A stretch of 64,000 nucleotides of DNA from NCBI GenBank assembly GCA_013400155.1, contig VXBM01000562.1, forward strand, positions 484,997-548,996. The letters run 5' to 3'. The DNA comes from Helopsaltes ochotensis. Lineage: Eukaryota > Chordata > Aves > Passeriformes > Locustellidae. A model generated the notes under the pieces. That model saw only the letters and a list, made by a program, of their open reading frames with translations. It was not told where the DNA came from and did no database searches. Made by a program: the position numbers and the translations under genes. Positions 1-13,034 of this stretch are shown here, piece by piece (positions within the stretch are counted from its first letter, which is position 1; each line of letters starts with the position of its first letter).

Positions 1-3000
1 GCGGTGGACTAGTTCTAAAAATAGTATGTTACAGATGCTCCTGTTACTACTGCATGAAGGAATGGGATCCTTCTGCTTTGTGTGGGTAGAATTACAGTCC
101 CTGAACATGAGCAGAAGCAGAGCTGCAGGAACCTGGTCTTGGTGGACACTGGTGTCTGGAGCACCTGAACCTGCTTCTGGTGCTCGTCAGCTGGTTTAGG
201 TGTTGTTTCTTCAGAGTTTGCAGCTCTTTGAAAACTGCCATGCTAATTTAAATAGCAGGCAGCTGGAGGGTCTAGCATGCAGTATGCCATTAGACAGGAT
301 TGGCTTTTTCCCTTTTATTTCAGTTTTGGGAATTGGGTATAAAGCAGGTCCAGACTCTTAGAAGAAAATATTAATCAGATTGTAAAAATAGAATTTTTCT
401 GGCCAAGACAGTATTTTTTTTTTCTTTTTTTTTAACCAGATTGGTCAATTTAAAGTTAGTTTCATTTTTTACCCTTTTTATGCTTTGCTATTGATGTGGT
501 GCTTACTGGGGGAGAGTACTGTATCCCATTTAATTCTTTTCTGTTTGTTCATTCTGACTGCTGCTGTTTCATAAAGTCAGGCAGAATGTTTTGTTAGCAA
601 ACAAATGGGAAGTATAAAGCAAGCAGCCCTTCCTTTTCTAACAAATGCTTCCATTATTCTTTCTTAGTAGTTAGAATGTTATGTCGTGGGCCAAACTTGA
701 GTTGTTAACTAAGCTAGAAATGATAATAAAGTCTTGGTTGTGGGAAATGGATAAAGTTACTGATAAAATTTTTGTTTTAAAAGGTGCCTGGTGTCTTCTT
801 CAGAGCTGCCTTTTTTTAGTTTGGACTTACTGGCTTTTCTAACACTTAGAGTAATGCTTTACTTTTTTTCTTCTGTTTTTAGTTATTTTTGGTGAGATTG
901 GAGCTTAGTATTATACTGATAATATCTTAACTTGAACTATTGTTATTTGTTGGCTTGGACTATGAAAATTGGAGTTTTAACCAGTTAAGGTGGGATGATA
1001 CATGTAATAAATACAGTATTTATTTTCCTGTTTCAATACTGATATCATGAAAATATTTAGATGTCCGGAAAACTGAAAGATCTTGGAAGGATGGCTGAAC
1101 AATACTGCATATGAGTCTGGATGCAGACAGATTTATCTGTTAATCTGAATATCTCCATTTACTAGAGTATGATACAAAATGCTGGGTGTCTGTATGCAAG
1201 TTACTGAGAACATGAGACATGTTTCACTGAGAGTAGTTTCAAGATTGTCTCAAGAACTGCCTGTCTGTCCTGTACCTTGTGGTAATTCATTCTTAAAATA
1301 ATGAAGGCCTGAAGCTGAGTTTACATATGTGAGAAATTTTATATGTGTATATATATATTCATATGTTTATATGAATGGACCAACTACTTCCAAGGAGTCC
1401 ATGGATTCAGGGTGTACAATAGAATGCCAGGTGTGCTGCTGTAGACCAGAGTGCTTATTCTCTTTGTGCCTCTCACAATTTTTTCATCTCATACATCTGT
1501 ATTAGTATAAAAAAATGTTAGATTCCTTTGGTAGAAACTCTTATCCAAGATAATATTGAGAAATTTCTTGATGTTTAACGATTTCAGTGATGTTATAGTT
1601 GCTAGAAAACGAAAGTCATTCTGGCAAAATTTATTCGGGCTGCTGGTACAAGACAAATAAACAGAATCTCTAATTTTCCATACCTGGTCCTAAAATTAGA
1701 TTGTTCAAAGAATTTGAAAGACCTTGGGGACTGTTAGGAGTTGCTTTGACACGCTGCTCTTTAATCTTACGCAAATTAAACCAAGCAGAAAATAAAATTG
1801 CAAACCCTCCTTAGTATCAGGGACTGATTGCGTTCTTCAGCTGTTTCAGTAGAACAATTGGCAGCTTACCTCTTTTGGCATTGCAGATTCCCATTGCTGT
1901 AAGTTTAGCAGCCTTTCTCATATATCTACATCTGTGTTGCTCTGTGAATTTTCTTTGTAAATCCCGGTCTGAAAAGAGGCATGGAGAGTACTGCCTTAGA
2001 ACAATAACAGAGGATAAATTTGTCTAGCTTTATTTTAATTTAATAGCTTGTAAGCTGTTAAAGGACTGATGTACAAGGTCAGTAATAAACATTTCCCTAT
2101 GCAGTAGTTTTTCTTTAGTCTGAGAGAAGATAATTTCGATTACCCCTACCAGGAAAGGTGAGCTTGTGTCTCTGAAAGCATCATTGAAAAAATGCCCTGC
2201 CACTTGTGTTTACTCTCTCTCCCAATTGCAAAACAGAATTATTGTGTGAGTAGCTTGATTCATTGTGTTAGAACCATTTGGGATTATCATGAATTGCTCC
2301 GGGAACTGTTGCATCCTGAAAAGTTGTGTATTCCAATGTTTATAAAAAACTAAAAGAAAAATGAAAATCCTTTACAAACAAGATATCATTGGGGGTAGTT
2401 TCACACTGATTCTAGGAGACTGAGTCCTTGATGGGACCAGTAGATCAACACTAAATACTTCATTAATGGCCTAGTAATGTTTTGTATTTCTTGGTATGAG
2501 GTTGTATAAAATTTATTCTTCCTTCTCCCTTGCATTAAAGAGGCACCTCAGGGGTGCTGTTGAAGCTTTCTTAAAGAAAACTGGGAGAACACATGAATTA
2601 ATGTGTAGGCTGTTTTGTTGCTTGATGTTTTCACCAAAGCCATCCTAATTGCATCCACATTGTAAGCCTACACAGGCATTCATAGATCTGTTAAATCATC
2701 TCCATCTTTTTAACAGGCCAGGCTTAATTCATAGCCTTACCACTTTATGATTGTCTGTGTAGACAGATGAAAATGCACAAATAACTTTCAATCTTTCACA
2801 GTGACCATAGATTCAATTTTTGTATCTTTGTAAATTTGGATTTTTTTCTCACTGTAGCTTCGTATGTATGTTATGGCACCCGTTTGGTTTCTTCATGGTA
2901 CTGCTAAATTGCTGAAATAATTTCCTCCTTGTCCAGCAGCTGCCAATTTCCATTCAGTTTTGTTTAGTAGAACTGAACTCTCATAACCATGAAAATAAAT

Positions 3001-4227
3001 TCAGATTGCACTAAAAATGTCCTCTAAGTTTTGATTTGAAAGGTTAAAGGCTGCACAGATAGAACTGAGGACCTGATTGGGATTTAGAATTTCTGTTGCT
3101 GTATATGAAATCAGAAAAGAGCATATCAACATTCCTACTCTATTGTTTGTTACCAGCTCTGATACTTACCATCTGCTTTGATCCAAGATTTCACTCATCA
3201 CACAGGAGCTATACACCAGTTTCATTTCCTCCTTCACTATGAAAAGGAAGAGGCAGTACCAGTAACTCAAAGATACAGCTCTGAATCCAAGGTCATCTTG
3301 ACGGACAACCTAAAGCTGTTTGTTCATTTCCTCTTTGGATGTGTAAGTGTACTGTTGAGAAAATAATTTTGGCATACCATGAAGATTTAGCATTGTGTAA
3401 GGATTGGGAGACAGAAGATCTCAGAAATATGCAGCTGAGATTCTATGCCTGTGGCAGTGTGGTAAGGATACTCTTTTGTTTTGTCCATAAAGTGTTGCAC
3501 TCAAAAATGCAGGTGTTGGTCAGAGTTCTTAGCAAGATTTTTAACTTGACTCCTGATAGGCCAACTTTTTGTTGTCAAATTTTCTGTGTCAACTGTGATG
3601 TTATTAATAGAGGAGTACACTAGAGGGGCTCCACTTCATCCATGTTCTGGTTCATCATCCATCTACCTTAAGCTTTGCAGTAGTTACCTGTAGTATATAT
3701 TGCTTTTGGATGTGGAAAATAAGGCACACTTTAAATACTGCATAATGATGTTCTCTTCTGTCATATGCCCATAGTGAATTAAGTTGATAAGAAGCAATGT
3801 GCTGAAATGATGAGGGGAAAAAGTAACCTTTATCTTTTGTAGGTATTTAGGAAGTCTCTGTTCTGAAGGGACTCACTCTGTTTTGCCTTTTCAGCTTGGA
3901 ATAGCATTATTTATGTTTACAGAGAATTGTGATTAAAATACAGGTAAAATGAGCTTATTTTCTGTTTCAGGAAGCCATAATGGCTATGAAGTCTGCAACA
4001 TTTCTTCCTTTATCTCCACTAGAGAGCACTACCAGCTGTGCTGCAAAGGCCTCTCCTGTATTTAGTGAAATGCCGATTGGCATTTGACAGTCTGTTCTGG
4101 ATAAAATGTCACTAGAAATTATGTTAACTCCCTGTTGTCTTATCACATGTGCTCATTAAGAGAAGTTAGGGGCAGAAGGGAGTTTGGACTTCTTCAAGAC
4201 AAAAGTCTAGACCAGCATCTCTCAGAC
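1..4227. other. Noncoding, nothing recognised
   Basis: AT-rich unique sequence. The longest frames (62 aa at 3178 and 94 aa at 3339, + strand) are unremarkable in composition and lack start context or splice support. There is a short TA-rich patch at about 1340-1375 and a T-run at 413-431. I see no gene or repeat family. Confidence 0.6.
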
Positions 4228-4946
4228 TCATAGAAGTGCTAAGGTTGGAACAGACTCCAAGATGGAGTCCAGCCGTTAATCCAGCACTGCCTTATACACT
4301 GCTAAAATAAACCATGTCCCCAAATGCTACATCCACGCACCTTTTGAACATTTCCACAGATGGCAATTCCACCACTTCCCTGGGTAGCCTATTTGAATGC
4401 CTGACCACCCTTTCAGGGAAGAAATTTATCCTAATATCTAGTCTAAACCTCCCGTGTTGCAACTTGAGGTCAATTTGTCTTGACCTATTGCTTGTTACTT
4501 GGCAGAAGAGACTGATCCTTTCCTACAAGCTGCTTTCAGGTACTTGTATAAAACAATGAGTTTGCTACTGAGCCTCCTTTTCTCTTGGTTAAACAATCCC
4601 AGCTCCCTCAGCCGCTTCTCAGAGGACTTGTGTTCCAGGCTCTTCCCTGGCTCTGTTGCCTTTCTCTGGCACCTCGGTGTTCTTCCTGTAGTGAGGGGCC
4701 CAGAACTGGACACAGGATTCGAGGTGACACCTCACCTGTGCTGAATAGAGGGGGACAATCCCTACCCTGCTGCTGAATGGCCACACCATTCCTGCTACAG
4801 GCCGGGGTGCCATTTGCCTTCCTGAGCACACGCTGGCTCATGTTCAGCTGCTGTTGACCAGTAACCCCAGGTCCCTTCTGCCGGGCAGCTTTCCAGCCAC
4901 TCTGCCCAAGCCTGTAGTGCTGCTTGAGACTGTTGTGACCCAAAGG
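4228..4946 (-). mobile_element. CR1 LINE fragment, 5'-truncated, antisense
   Basis: Read on the minus strand, it runs from the C-terminal part of CR1 reverse transcriptase (L-G-H-N...YRLG-Q-S-G-W-K, near 4943) through the region corresponding to the signature CR1 3' ORF end. It finishes in the CR1 3' UTR with the typical tail (aaggttggaacagactcc and tcatagaa on the + strand near 4230-4255). Frameshifts and stops break the frame; surviving pieces are at 4608-4943 and 4495-4713. It belongs to the same subfamily as the copy at 58215 and is in the opposite orientation. Confidence 0.88.
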
Positions 4947-7774
4947 AAAGTTTTGATCTCTTTTTAAGCTGCCATGTCTTTCATAGCCAGTTTCTTCTGT
5001 TTCATTTTGATCTGTAGACTTGCTCTACCTTTTTGCCCCCTTCTTCTCAGTGTCACCTTTTTTTAAACTCTGTTCCATTTTTAACTCTCTGTTTGCTGTA
5101 GACAGGACAAATAGTAATTAGTTTTTTCCTTTATACACGCATGCTGTATGCTTTTAAAAGAGTGGTGTTTGGCTTTCCTCACTCTGGTCAGCAAAGCCAG
5201 AGTGGCTCTGTACCATTGCCAGCGGTGATGGATGTGAGCATTCAGTGGTGAAACAGCGGCATCTAATGTCATTACCAGTGGTAGTTAATGGCTCTGCTGG
5301 ATGATACCATACTCTGAGGGTTACTTGCATCTTGCCAAAGAGGGTCCATGATGCCAGGAGGGGCATGCATGGCTGAGGCCTGTCCTTATCCATCCTGTAG
5401 GGATTGGGAGCACTCGTGCTACCAAGGCTGAGGAGGTGAAAGCAGCAAGAGGTGTCTGTGTCCTCAGGGTGTGCGGTGAAAGGAGGCTTGCTGAACCTTG
5501 CCAGTTTTCATATGCTGTGCTAAATGCAGTCACCAAAAAAAAAAGGAAGGAAAGCACTGCTTCTAACTAAACTCTGTGGTTTTCAGTCTTTTGTTGTAAG
5601 CTGCCATTTCAAGGGTCAGGCCATTGTTGTTCCCTATATTCACAGATAATGTGGTGAATACTGAAGTGCCTCTGTTGGCTGATTTGTGAAGGTGAGGTCA
5701 AAGGGAAAAATATGGATAGTATTTCAAATTTCTTTTTTTAGTTTGCAATACTTCATCTGTTATTGAAAGCAGCATTATGGAGAAACTGATTTTCACACTT
5801 GTGGATTCAGGGAGTCCTTTTTTGTACTTGAATTACTTCTTTCTCTACTCTTGTTCAGACAGTGTAGCTTCAGACAAAACTGTGGACTAACCTAGAGGAG
5901 ATCACAGATGGTGGGCTATTTTAATGTGGAGAAGTCTGACCTCTGTTTTGTAGAACGCAGAATTACTTCTCTGTGCTTGTTCAGTCGGTTTGGTGTATTG
6001 CAGCAGGCAGCTTGCTGGCAGAGCCTGGCTTGCAGTAAGTCCTGGCAGGTTGTCAGTCCTGAGTGGAGGGCAAGGATTTAAAATCGTGTATGGCTACAGC
6101 TCCTCCCAGTGGCAGGTCCTTCTCTGCTTCTTTTTGGTGGTGTGGCAGTCCTGAGAAACACCACCCCACGGCATTTTTGCAGAGGTGGGAAGGGGTCTTT
6201 TTGTGTCTGACCGGTAGGATCTGTAATAAGGAATGGGCTGAGTATTTATAGCAGCCTGCTGGACAGAAAAACTGCCAGAAACGTAGGTGTGGTCCCCCGT
6301 GCAGCATCACTTTATGCTGTCTCAACAGAGGTTTTGGAAACTGTGTCTCCAGAAAGGATGGAACTGCTGCTGTTGTTTTACACATGAAGTCACCTTCATT
6401 TTTCCTGCAGAAAACATGAGATTCATATTCTATGCACATAGTTAAACTCTCATCATCTGGCATCATGATTGCTGCAGTGTCCTTTTATCAGGCCTTTATA
6501 AATGCAGTTTTGCTCTTGCTGTATCAGTCTCGGACTATTGCTGCCTGCTGAATTTTATTCTTGTACAACAAGCCATTTCAAAAATGTTTGGGCAGTGCTT
6601 CCAGGAGGCAGTGGAGGAGATACATGACTGTTGGCACAAACTGTATCTGGCTCTATGACAGTCCATATTGAATTATTTTCTGTGCTGTTTTTGTATATGT
6701 AAACCCTTTGTGTGTTCACACAATGTGAATATATAATACTTGATGGTTAAAAACAGGACAAGATTTTTGAAAAGGAGTTACTCAGTAGACTCCTTTGGAT
6801 TTCTAATTGCACAGGCATTTACACTTATTGAATTCTATTTCAGTTCTGCATACATCTCTTACATCTTTAATTGGTAAGCTTTTATATACATCAACAGACT
6901 TGCACTGCGAAGTGCAGACTTTCCACCAGGTCCTCGGAGGTTTTCAAGACTTGACTGGCCAAAATCCCGAGCAACTTGATCTGAATTCAGTATTGAACTG
7001 TCATTTAAATAGTAGGTTAGATTAGTGACCTCCTGAGAATCCCTTAAGTCTAAACTAATCTTTTTTCTTTTTCTGAGGAGATTGAAAACCTGGCTCTCTA
7101 GTCGGTAGTAGGGGCCAGAGCTTCAGTGCTGAAGGACTAACACAATGGAGAGTCAAAGAGCAGCAAATCAGCTGCTATTTACTGACTCCTATCAGTGTAA
7201 CTGAGCACCAAGCAAATACATCAGAAATACCCTGTCTTTCCCTGTTTCTCTACTTTGGATGGAATGCTGAGGTGTGTTTTCAGTTCACTTGCACAGCTGC
7301 AGAAGGCAAAGCCTTCTGACCCTGAGTGTGTACCTAGTGGCCTCATCTCTGCATGGATGCCGTCTTCACTTCCATTGCATCCAAAAAATACTGCTTGTAC
7401 GTTTAAAGAATTCTTATGGCTTTTCCCTCTTCTGGCAATCAACTGTAAATCATTAAAATATTGAGTACGGTTCATTTGATAAGATTTAAAAAAGGTCTGT
7501 CAGTCTTCTCTTGTAAAAGCAAGTGGTGACATTTTTGCAAGAAAGTTGAGACTGAAATTTTTGCTAATTAGATGGTATTGACTGTTGTCATTGGAAAAGT
7601 TCAATTATGATTATTAGGAGATGGAACAGAAGAACACTGGAGAGACCGAGTAGACTGTCTAAAAAATTGCTAAGGATTTCTGCAACCCTTTTCTTTTTAT
7701 AGGCAAAAATCAAACATCTTTCTGTATAGTGGTATATGTATGTTAATGTATAGCTCTATAGTGTGGTACAGCTG
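4947..7774. other. Noncoding, nothing recognised
   Basis: Unique sequence with ordinary AT content. The longest frame (137 aa, minus, 6053-6466) has no recognisable motif or biased composition and overlaps a 62-codon frame on the other strand, so I treat it as chance. Confidence 0.55.
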
Positions 7775-7808
7775 ACACCACCACCACCATCACCCCTCCC
7801 CCCTCCCA
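7775..7808 (+). repeat. Short (CAC)n and C-rich tract
   Basis: About five CAC/ACC triplets followed by runs of C (cccctcccccctccc). It is a simple repeat immediately upstream of a CR1 remnant. Confidence 0.85.
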
Positions 7809-7829
7809 GTCCTCCTTTCAGTTTCATGG

Positions 7830-8135
7830 AGTCATAAGGCGATTTTTTTTGTGGTGCCATAAGACGATTTGGATTAGAAGGGACTTTGGAGGTCATCTAG
7901 TGCAGACCCCCACTCAAAGCAGGACCAGCTTAGATAAAGTTGCTCAGTGTTGCTATCCAGGATAAGTTTTTAAGATCTCCAAAGACAGGTAGTCCACGGC
8001 TTTTCTAGAAAGTCTGCTTCAATATTTGGCTGTGATTTAAGACTGTTTCATAGTCAGAATTTCTGTTATTGAAACTTGCATTTGTAACCTTTATCTTATC
8101 ACTATCTGTCTCCAAGAAAAGTCTGCCAGAGAGGT
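7830..8135 (-). mobile_element. Old CR1 3'-end remnant, antisense
   Basis: The + strand shows the diagnostic antisense CR1 start (a degenerate tcatagaatc tail, then gatttggattagaagggac and ggtcatctagtgcagacccc). Diverged CR1 3' UTR and RT-end sequence follows, up to gaaaagtctg near 8120. No frame survives. The tail looks partly duplicated: gtcataaggcgatttt at 7831 is followed by ccataagacgatttgg at 7857. Divergence is clearly higher than in the copies at 44.5 and 58.2 kb. Confidence 0.75.
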
Positions 8136-10664
8136 TCTCTGCCAGGTAGATTGTCAGTTATGCAGAGTAAAAATATCTTTGTTACTTTTCTATGACAGTA
8201 AAAGGCCCATAACACATAAAGGTACCTGAAAATATTTCTAGTCTATTCATTTTAAGACATATAAATTAATACGTTGGACCTAGAAGCTTATAAATTTGAG
8301 CACTGGTACAGTATAAGCAGCTTGGTCTGGTATAAATTAGTGTAGGAAGGTGCTTGTCTTCACAGGAGTTGTAGCTTTCAGAAAGAAACTTACTTGGACT
8401 TTTTGATGTCTGGAGAGAACTTTGTATTCAATGAAGCCAAGGGTGGAGTAGGGTGCAATTGTGGGTAAATACTCTTTGTTCTCTCCACTCTTAAAATTAA
8501 TCTTTCATATTTTATAATCTGTGCAAGTTCTTGTTTGGCCTGTGCCACCTAATATGATGCAGGTTGAACTCCAAAACTTTGAATTTTGGTCCCACAGGAG
8601 ATCTAAGCTGTGGAAGGGAGCACAGACTCTTCCCATCCTTTCCTTCAACTTCCAGCCAGCAGTGACTAGACTGGCAAAGCTCTTAGCTGCCTTCCTGGAG
8701 AATGCTGGAATCATTAGCCCTTGGAAGTTAATGAATGAGCTTTTTAAAGGGAGCTGCTCTTGATGGGTTTGGCCAAGGGTCACACTCACTTTGGGAATAC
8801 CATCCCCTTCTTGCAGCCTCCATGCTTTTATCTGTCCATCAAAACTGGTCCTTTTCTGGACCTTTTGTGTGCTGATATTATTTGGTTTGTGAGCTGTGCT
8901 CATTGTTAATTTTGTCAGCAGTAATACTTTGCAGTAAAAAGAAGGTAACTTAAAACAATGTTTTAATTGTTTCCAAAAGAGTTTTCATAAAAATCAATTT
9001 TGAGGATTTGACATGTTTAATTAAAAAAGTGCAAAGGTTACCCAGCAAGTTGCCAGTTGTCTCTGGTTTAACTTGACAAGTAGCTTTCTTCTACAAACTT
9101 AATACCCTAATTTTTTCTTCATTCAGTATTCTCAGTGAAAAAGTAATGTTTTTTGGTTTTGTGTGTTTTTGTGGTTTTTTTTTTTAATAGAATCTTCTGG
9201 GACAGTCAAGTTTTTGTTAATGATTAAGTAGTTGTAGTAAGTGCTGATTAATCAGTGTTGTGGTTAGGTTTTTGGTTTTGTTTTTTATTTTTGACATCTT
9301 CTTTGGAACTCAGTTTTAAAAATATTTAATCTTTTTGTGTAATGTTTTCTATTGTTCAAATCTTGAGCTAGATGTATTTTGAGTAATTAAATGAAACTGT
9401 ACTTTCACTAAACTATTATGCACAGAAAGAGCTGAGTGTTTTTTAGCAAATTAATTAGATACCAATTGCAAATTGAATTTAGAATTCTGTTCTTTAACTT
9501 AACACTTCAAACAACACAAATTAGTAACTTCATGTACTTTTTTCCTTTTTTCTTTGGGAATGCACAAGTACATTTCCAGGGGGGTTCTTCATGCTTATTA
9601 TTTCACTTTGTTCCAGAGCTGAACATCATGCAAAATATTCTTCAACTGTCCAAGTCTTTTTGCAAGAGAACACTGCAGCTAGTGATTTAAAATGATAGCC
9701 AGCCCTTTGTTTTTAATGCTAGTGAAGAAAGTGCTGCTGCTTCTAGTCTTTTTCCTTAAATGGCCTTTGGGAGGGTGACTTGCCTCCAGTGAGATAAAAC
9801 TGAAGAGCATCTGTCATTGCCCTGACACTAAGTAACCTGGCTGTTTTGATGGTTGCCACTGCTGTCTGCAGGGGTGGCAAAAGGAGAACTTTTTCAGGGT
9901 AGTTCAAGGACTAAGCTCGTCCTGAGACTGCTTGCCAGAATGGTCTTAACTGAGTGAGAGAGCTAATGATACAACAGAACACCTCTGCATTGTGGACCGA
10001 GCTGCTTATGAAGCGCTTCTTCACCTACTGCAGCTTACAGCCAGGCATTTTCAAGGTAAACAAGCACCATTTTAGTTTGGGTCAGAAACCCTCTTTTGTA
10101 ATTCAGTTTCAGTTGCACAAAATATATAAATATTTAATAACATACTTGCAGTTGTCGCTAACTGAATTTGTGAAGTATATGCCGATTTGTCTGCTACTGG
10201 AGGATGATGAAATAGCTGAATATAAACTTCAATAGAAAGTGATTCTTATGGGAAACAAATAAGGGAAATGCTTTCTTAAATTTGTGTGAACTTTTGAACC
10301 TTAGGAAATGCTAAAATAAAAATAAAAACTTGCAATTAAAAACTGTGAGGAGGATGGTTTGACATAGTTACAGGCATCGGGCATCGTTTGTACCTAGAGG
10401 TGATTATACAATGTTTTCTGCTCCTCGGTGCCACAATGTTTTGGCTAATGGGTTCCATATGTGACTGATTTATGTTGCACACAAATTGCAAACTTTGCAT
10501 GAAAAAATTGAGTATAAAAGCTAGTGGCTGGGAATATAAACTCAGTGGGAAGCTGAGGAAATACACCTTTCAGATTCCATGTAAAGTACCTAAAATTTTC
10601 AGCTTATTTGATATGCTCCAAAGATTTTGCTACTTAGCTAGGGAGGCTAATATTCAGTGTCTTT
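8136..10664. other. Noncoding, nothing recognised
   Basis: Unique AT-rich sequence with T-runs (9170-9190). Frames such as 8505-8903 minus (132 aa) and 9954-10235 plus (93 aa) resemble no family and overlap frames on other strands. Confidence 0.55.
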
Positions 10665-12545
10665 CATCGCAGAATCCTGGAATGGTTTGTCTTGGAAGGG
10701 GCCTTAAAATTATCTAGTTCTGACTCCTGCCACTATGGGCAGGAAACCTTCCACTAGACCAGGTTGCTCAAAGCCTCATCCAGCCTCATCTTCACCACTT
10801 TCAGGGATGGGGCATCTGCAGTTTCTCTGGGCAGCCTGTGCCAGTGCCTCACAACACTTACAGTAAAGAGTTTTTCCTAATATCTAATCTTAAGGTACTC
10901 TTTTTCAGTTTAGAACTAGTCTTCCTTGTCTTACCTCTGCATGCCCTCAAAAAATCCCTTGTCCAGCTTTCTTGTGGGTGCCCTTTAGGTGCCGGAAGGA
11001 TGCAATAAGGCCTCCTCAGAGCCCTAATTTTTTCCAGGCTGAACAACTTCAGCTCTCTCAGCCTGTTCTGGTAAGACAGGTGCTTCAACCCTCTGATAAT
11101 CCGTTGGGATCTCTGCTCACCCTGTTCCAATAGGTCCACAATTCTGTTAAGTTGGAGAGCCCAGAGCTGCATGTAACACTCCAGGTGATTCTCATAAGAG
11201 CAGAGGTGCAGAATCCCGTTCCTTACCCTACAGCCCGCGCTGCTTCTGATGCAGCCTAGAATACAGTTTGTTTTCTGGGCTGCCAAGTGCACAAGTCACG
11301 TTGAGCGTCTCCTCAACCAATACACCCAAGTGTTTCTTCTCAGGGCTGCTCTCGATCCCTTCTCTGCCCAGCCTGTATTGGTGCTTGGGGTTGCCTTCAC
11401 CCATGTGCAGGACCTTGCACTTGGCGTTGTTGAACTTCATGAGGTTCAGATGGCTCCACCTCTCAAGCCTGTCCAGATCCCTCTGTAGTGGCGATGTGTT
11501 GACCACACCACACAGGTTGGTGTTGTCAGTGAACTTGCTGAGGGAGCACTCAGTCCCACTGTCCAGGTCACCAGCAAAGCTGTTAAACAGCGCTGGTCCC
11601 AATTCCAGCCCGTGAAGTATGCCGCTCATCACTGATCTACACTTAGACGTTGAGCCATTGACCACAACTCTTTGAGTGTGACCATTCAGACAATTCCTTA
11701 CCCACTGAGCACTCCACCTGTCAAATGAATGTTTCTCCAGTTTTGAGACAAGAATGCTGTGCTTTGCACCTGTCCCTGCCCTCCCTCTAATCCTGACTTG
11801 CATAAGCTCTTGATCAACTCATCCATCCACAGGCAAACCTCCATGCACTCCAGCTTGTCTATCTTGCCTGTCCTTCCTAAAGAGCCTGTATCCTTTCATT
11901 CCAACACTTCAGTCATAGGAGTCATCCCACCACATCTGTATGGTGCCAATAAGGTCACATAAGATTTTTGTGTATTCCCCGTGTTGCCTGTGTTTGCACA
12001 GAGGCATTTCAGTTGGGCCCACAATGAAGCCAGCTTAACTGGCTGAAGTGGCTGGAATTGCCTTGTGGTGCCCATCAGGCGCTCTCTGACTGACCTGTGA
12101 TCCTGCTCTGGGCTTCTTTTGCTGGCACTGACATCAAACTGGTATGAGTGGGATGAATTGAAGTTCTCACCCCCAGCACTGTTGGTTTAAAGCCCTCTTC
12201 CTGGCTTGGTGAGGCTATGACTGAAGATACATTTGCATTTCTCTGACAGATAGACCATATCAGCCCCTGGGTAGAACCAGGTTTCTCAAAGCAAGTTGCT
12301 CAATCCAGGGAGCTGAGGCCCTGGAAGTGGTACCAGTCCTGGAACCATATTGTTATTTTCCAGATTCAACTGTCCCTTACAAATCCATTTCAGTGGGAGG
12401 ATTGATTATAAAAATCTACCTGTGCTGCAGAGTTCCTTACTGTCACTCTCAGGGTTCTAGAATCCTTCGTATTTCTCACATGCTCCCAGTTGTATCACTG
12501 GTGTAAATGTGAAACAACATCAGCAGACAGTAGTATTTGTATGTT
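10665..12545 (-). mobile_element. CR1 LINE with ORF1 esterase, endonuclease and RT remnants, antisense
   Basis: On the minus strand the element reads, 5' to 3': an ORF1 esterase-like end (12235-12261 encodes DMVYLSEKC, matching the D-G-V-H-L-S-E-K motif of CR1 ORF1); the start of the ORF2 endonuclease (about 11830-12050, with ...W-W-D-D-S-Y-D and G-Y-R-L-F-R-K-D-R-Q reading across frames); reverse transcriptase (11228-11803, then shifted frame 10858-11292); and the 3' tail near 10665. It is about 1.9 kb against roughly 4.5 kb for an intact CR1. The main loss is between endonuclease and RT at about 11810. The RT catalytic box FADD reads FTDN at 11522-11533, and the esterase His is Tyr. It is inactive. 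Confidence 0.85.
11228..11803 (-). pseudogene. CR1 ORF2 reverse-transcriptase fragment
   Basis: A 191-codon frame encodes the RT palm and thumb region: W-V-R-N-C-L-N-G-H-T-Q-R-V-V (residues 34-47), an S-G-I-L-H-G-L-E-L-G-P box (60-70), S-K-F-T-D-N-T-N-L (89-97) in place of the K-F-A-D-D-T catalytic box, then D-R-L-E-R-W and N-L-M-K-F-N. The second catalytic Asp is Asn, so it cannot be active. A frameshift near 11270 moves the C-terminal part into another frame (10858-11292: R-G-L-K-H-L-S-Y, LRELKLFSLEK). It is a fossil of the surrounding CR1, not a host gene. Confidence 0.88.
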
Positions 12546-12950
12546 TTGACAAAGTCATTCCTAGCTAATGAAATATAGAAGTTTAATGTTTTTGTGAATC
12601 TGAAACATTGAAGATACATCAATTAGAAGGCTCCACGATGCATCAGTTAAAAAACTCCAAGAAAACACCTGAGAGACCTTTTCCTGGTGTCTCGTTGATT
12701 TCTGTTTTAGTCACTGAGAAATGCAATGTTTGTACCCAGATTGTATCTAATTTTTCTCATGGCAGTTTGAAAGCTTGGTGCCTAAGTTTTGGGATTACTT
12801 GAAATTTTTCTGTTGTGGAATGTGGAGACACGGTGTACTAGCCATCCTGAGGAGTGGATGCAGCAAATCATAACAGCATTGCAGCTGTGATGGGATAGAA
12901 GCGTGAGAGTAAAACCAGGCTTGTTGTGCATTGAGGGGCACGAGAGGAAA

Positions 12951-13034
12951 AAAGAGTAATATCCTTTATTAGACCAGCTAACAAAAAGGGAGGGAGTGGA
13001 ATTTTCTAGTGTATGAATTCTTAGGTCTAAATGG
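12951..13034 (-). repeat. Ancient interspersed repeat remnant (unnamed)
   Basis: On the minus strand, a segment with gttagctggtctaataaagg follows a degenerate 'gacctaagaa' stretch. I recall this pattern from an old repeat common in sauropsid genomes, whose consensus has a gttggtccaataaaag core. I cannot name the family. It lies 400 bp beyond the CR1 element and is not part of it. Confidence 0.4.

Noticed and set aside
1..17. First bases gcggtggactagttcta resemble parts of a cloning-vector polylinker (SpeI/XbaI region).
   Set aside because: The match is two short pieces with no complete polylinker, and it continues into ordinary genomic sequence. Chance is likelier, though a contig-edge vector remnant cannot be excluded without flanking sequence.
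6053..6466. 137-codon minus-strand frame.
   Set aside because: No motif, no start or splice support, and an overlapping frame on the other strand. It is compatible with chance.
8505..8903. 132-codon minus-strand frame.
   Set aside because: No resemblance to a known family, and it overlaps an 80-codon plus-strand frame in the same GC-richer patch.
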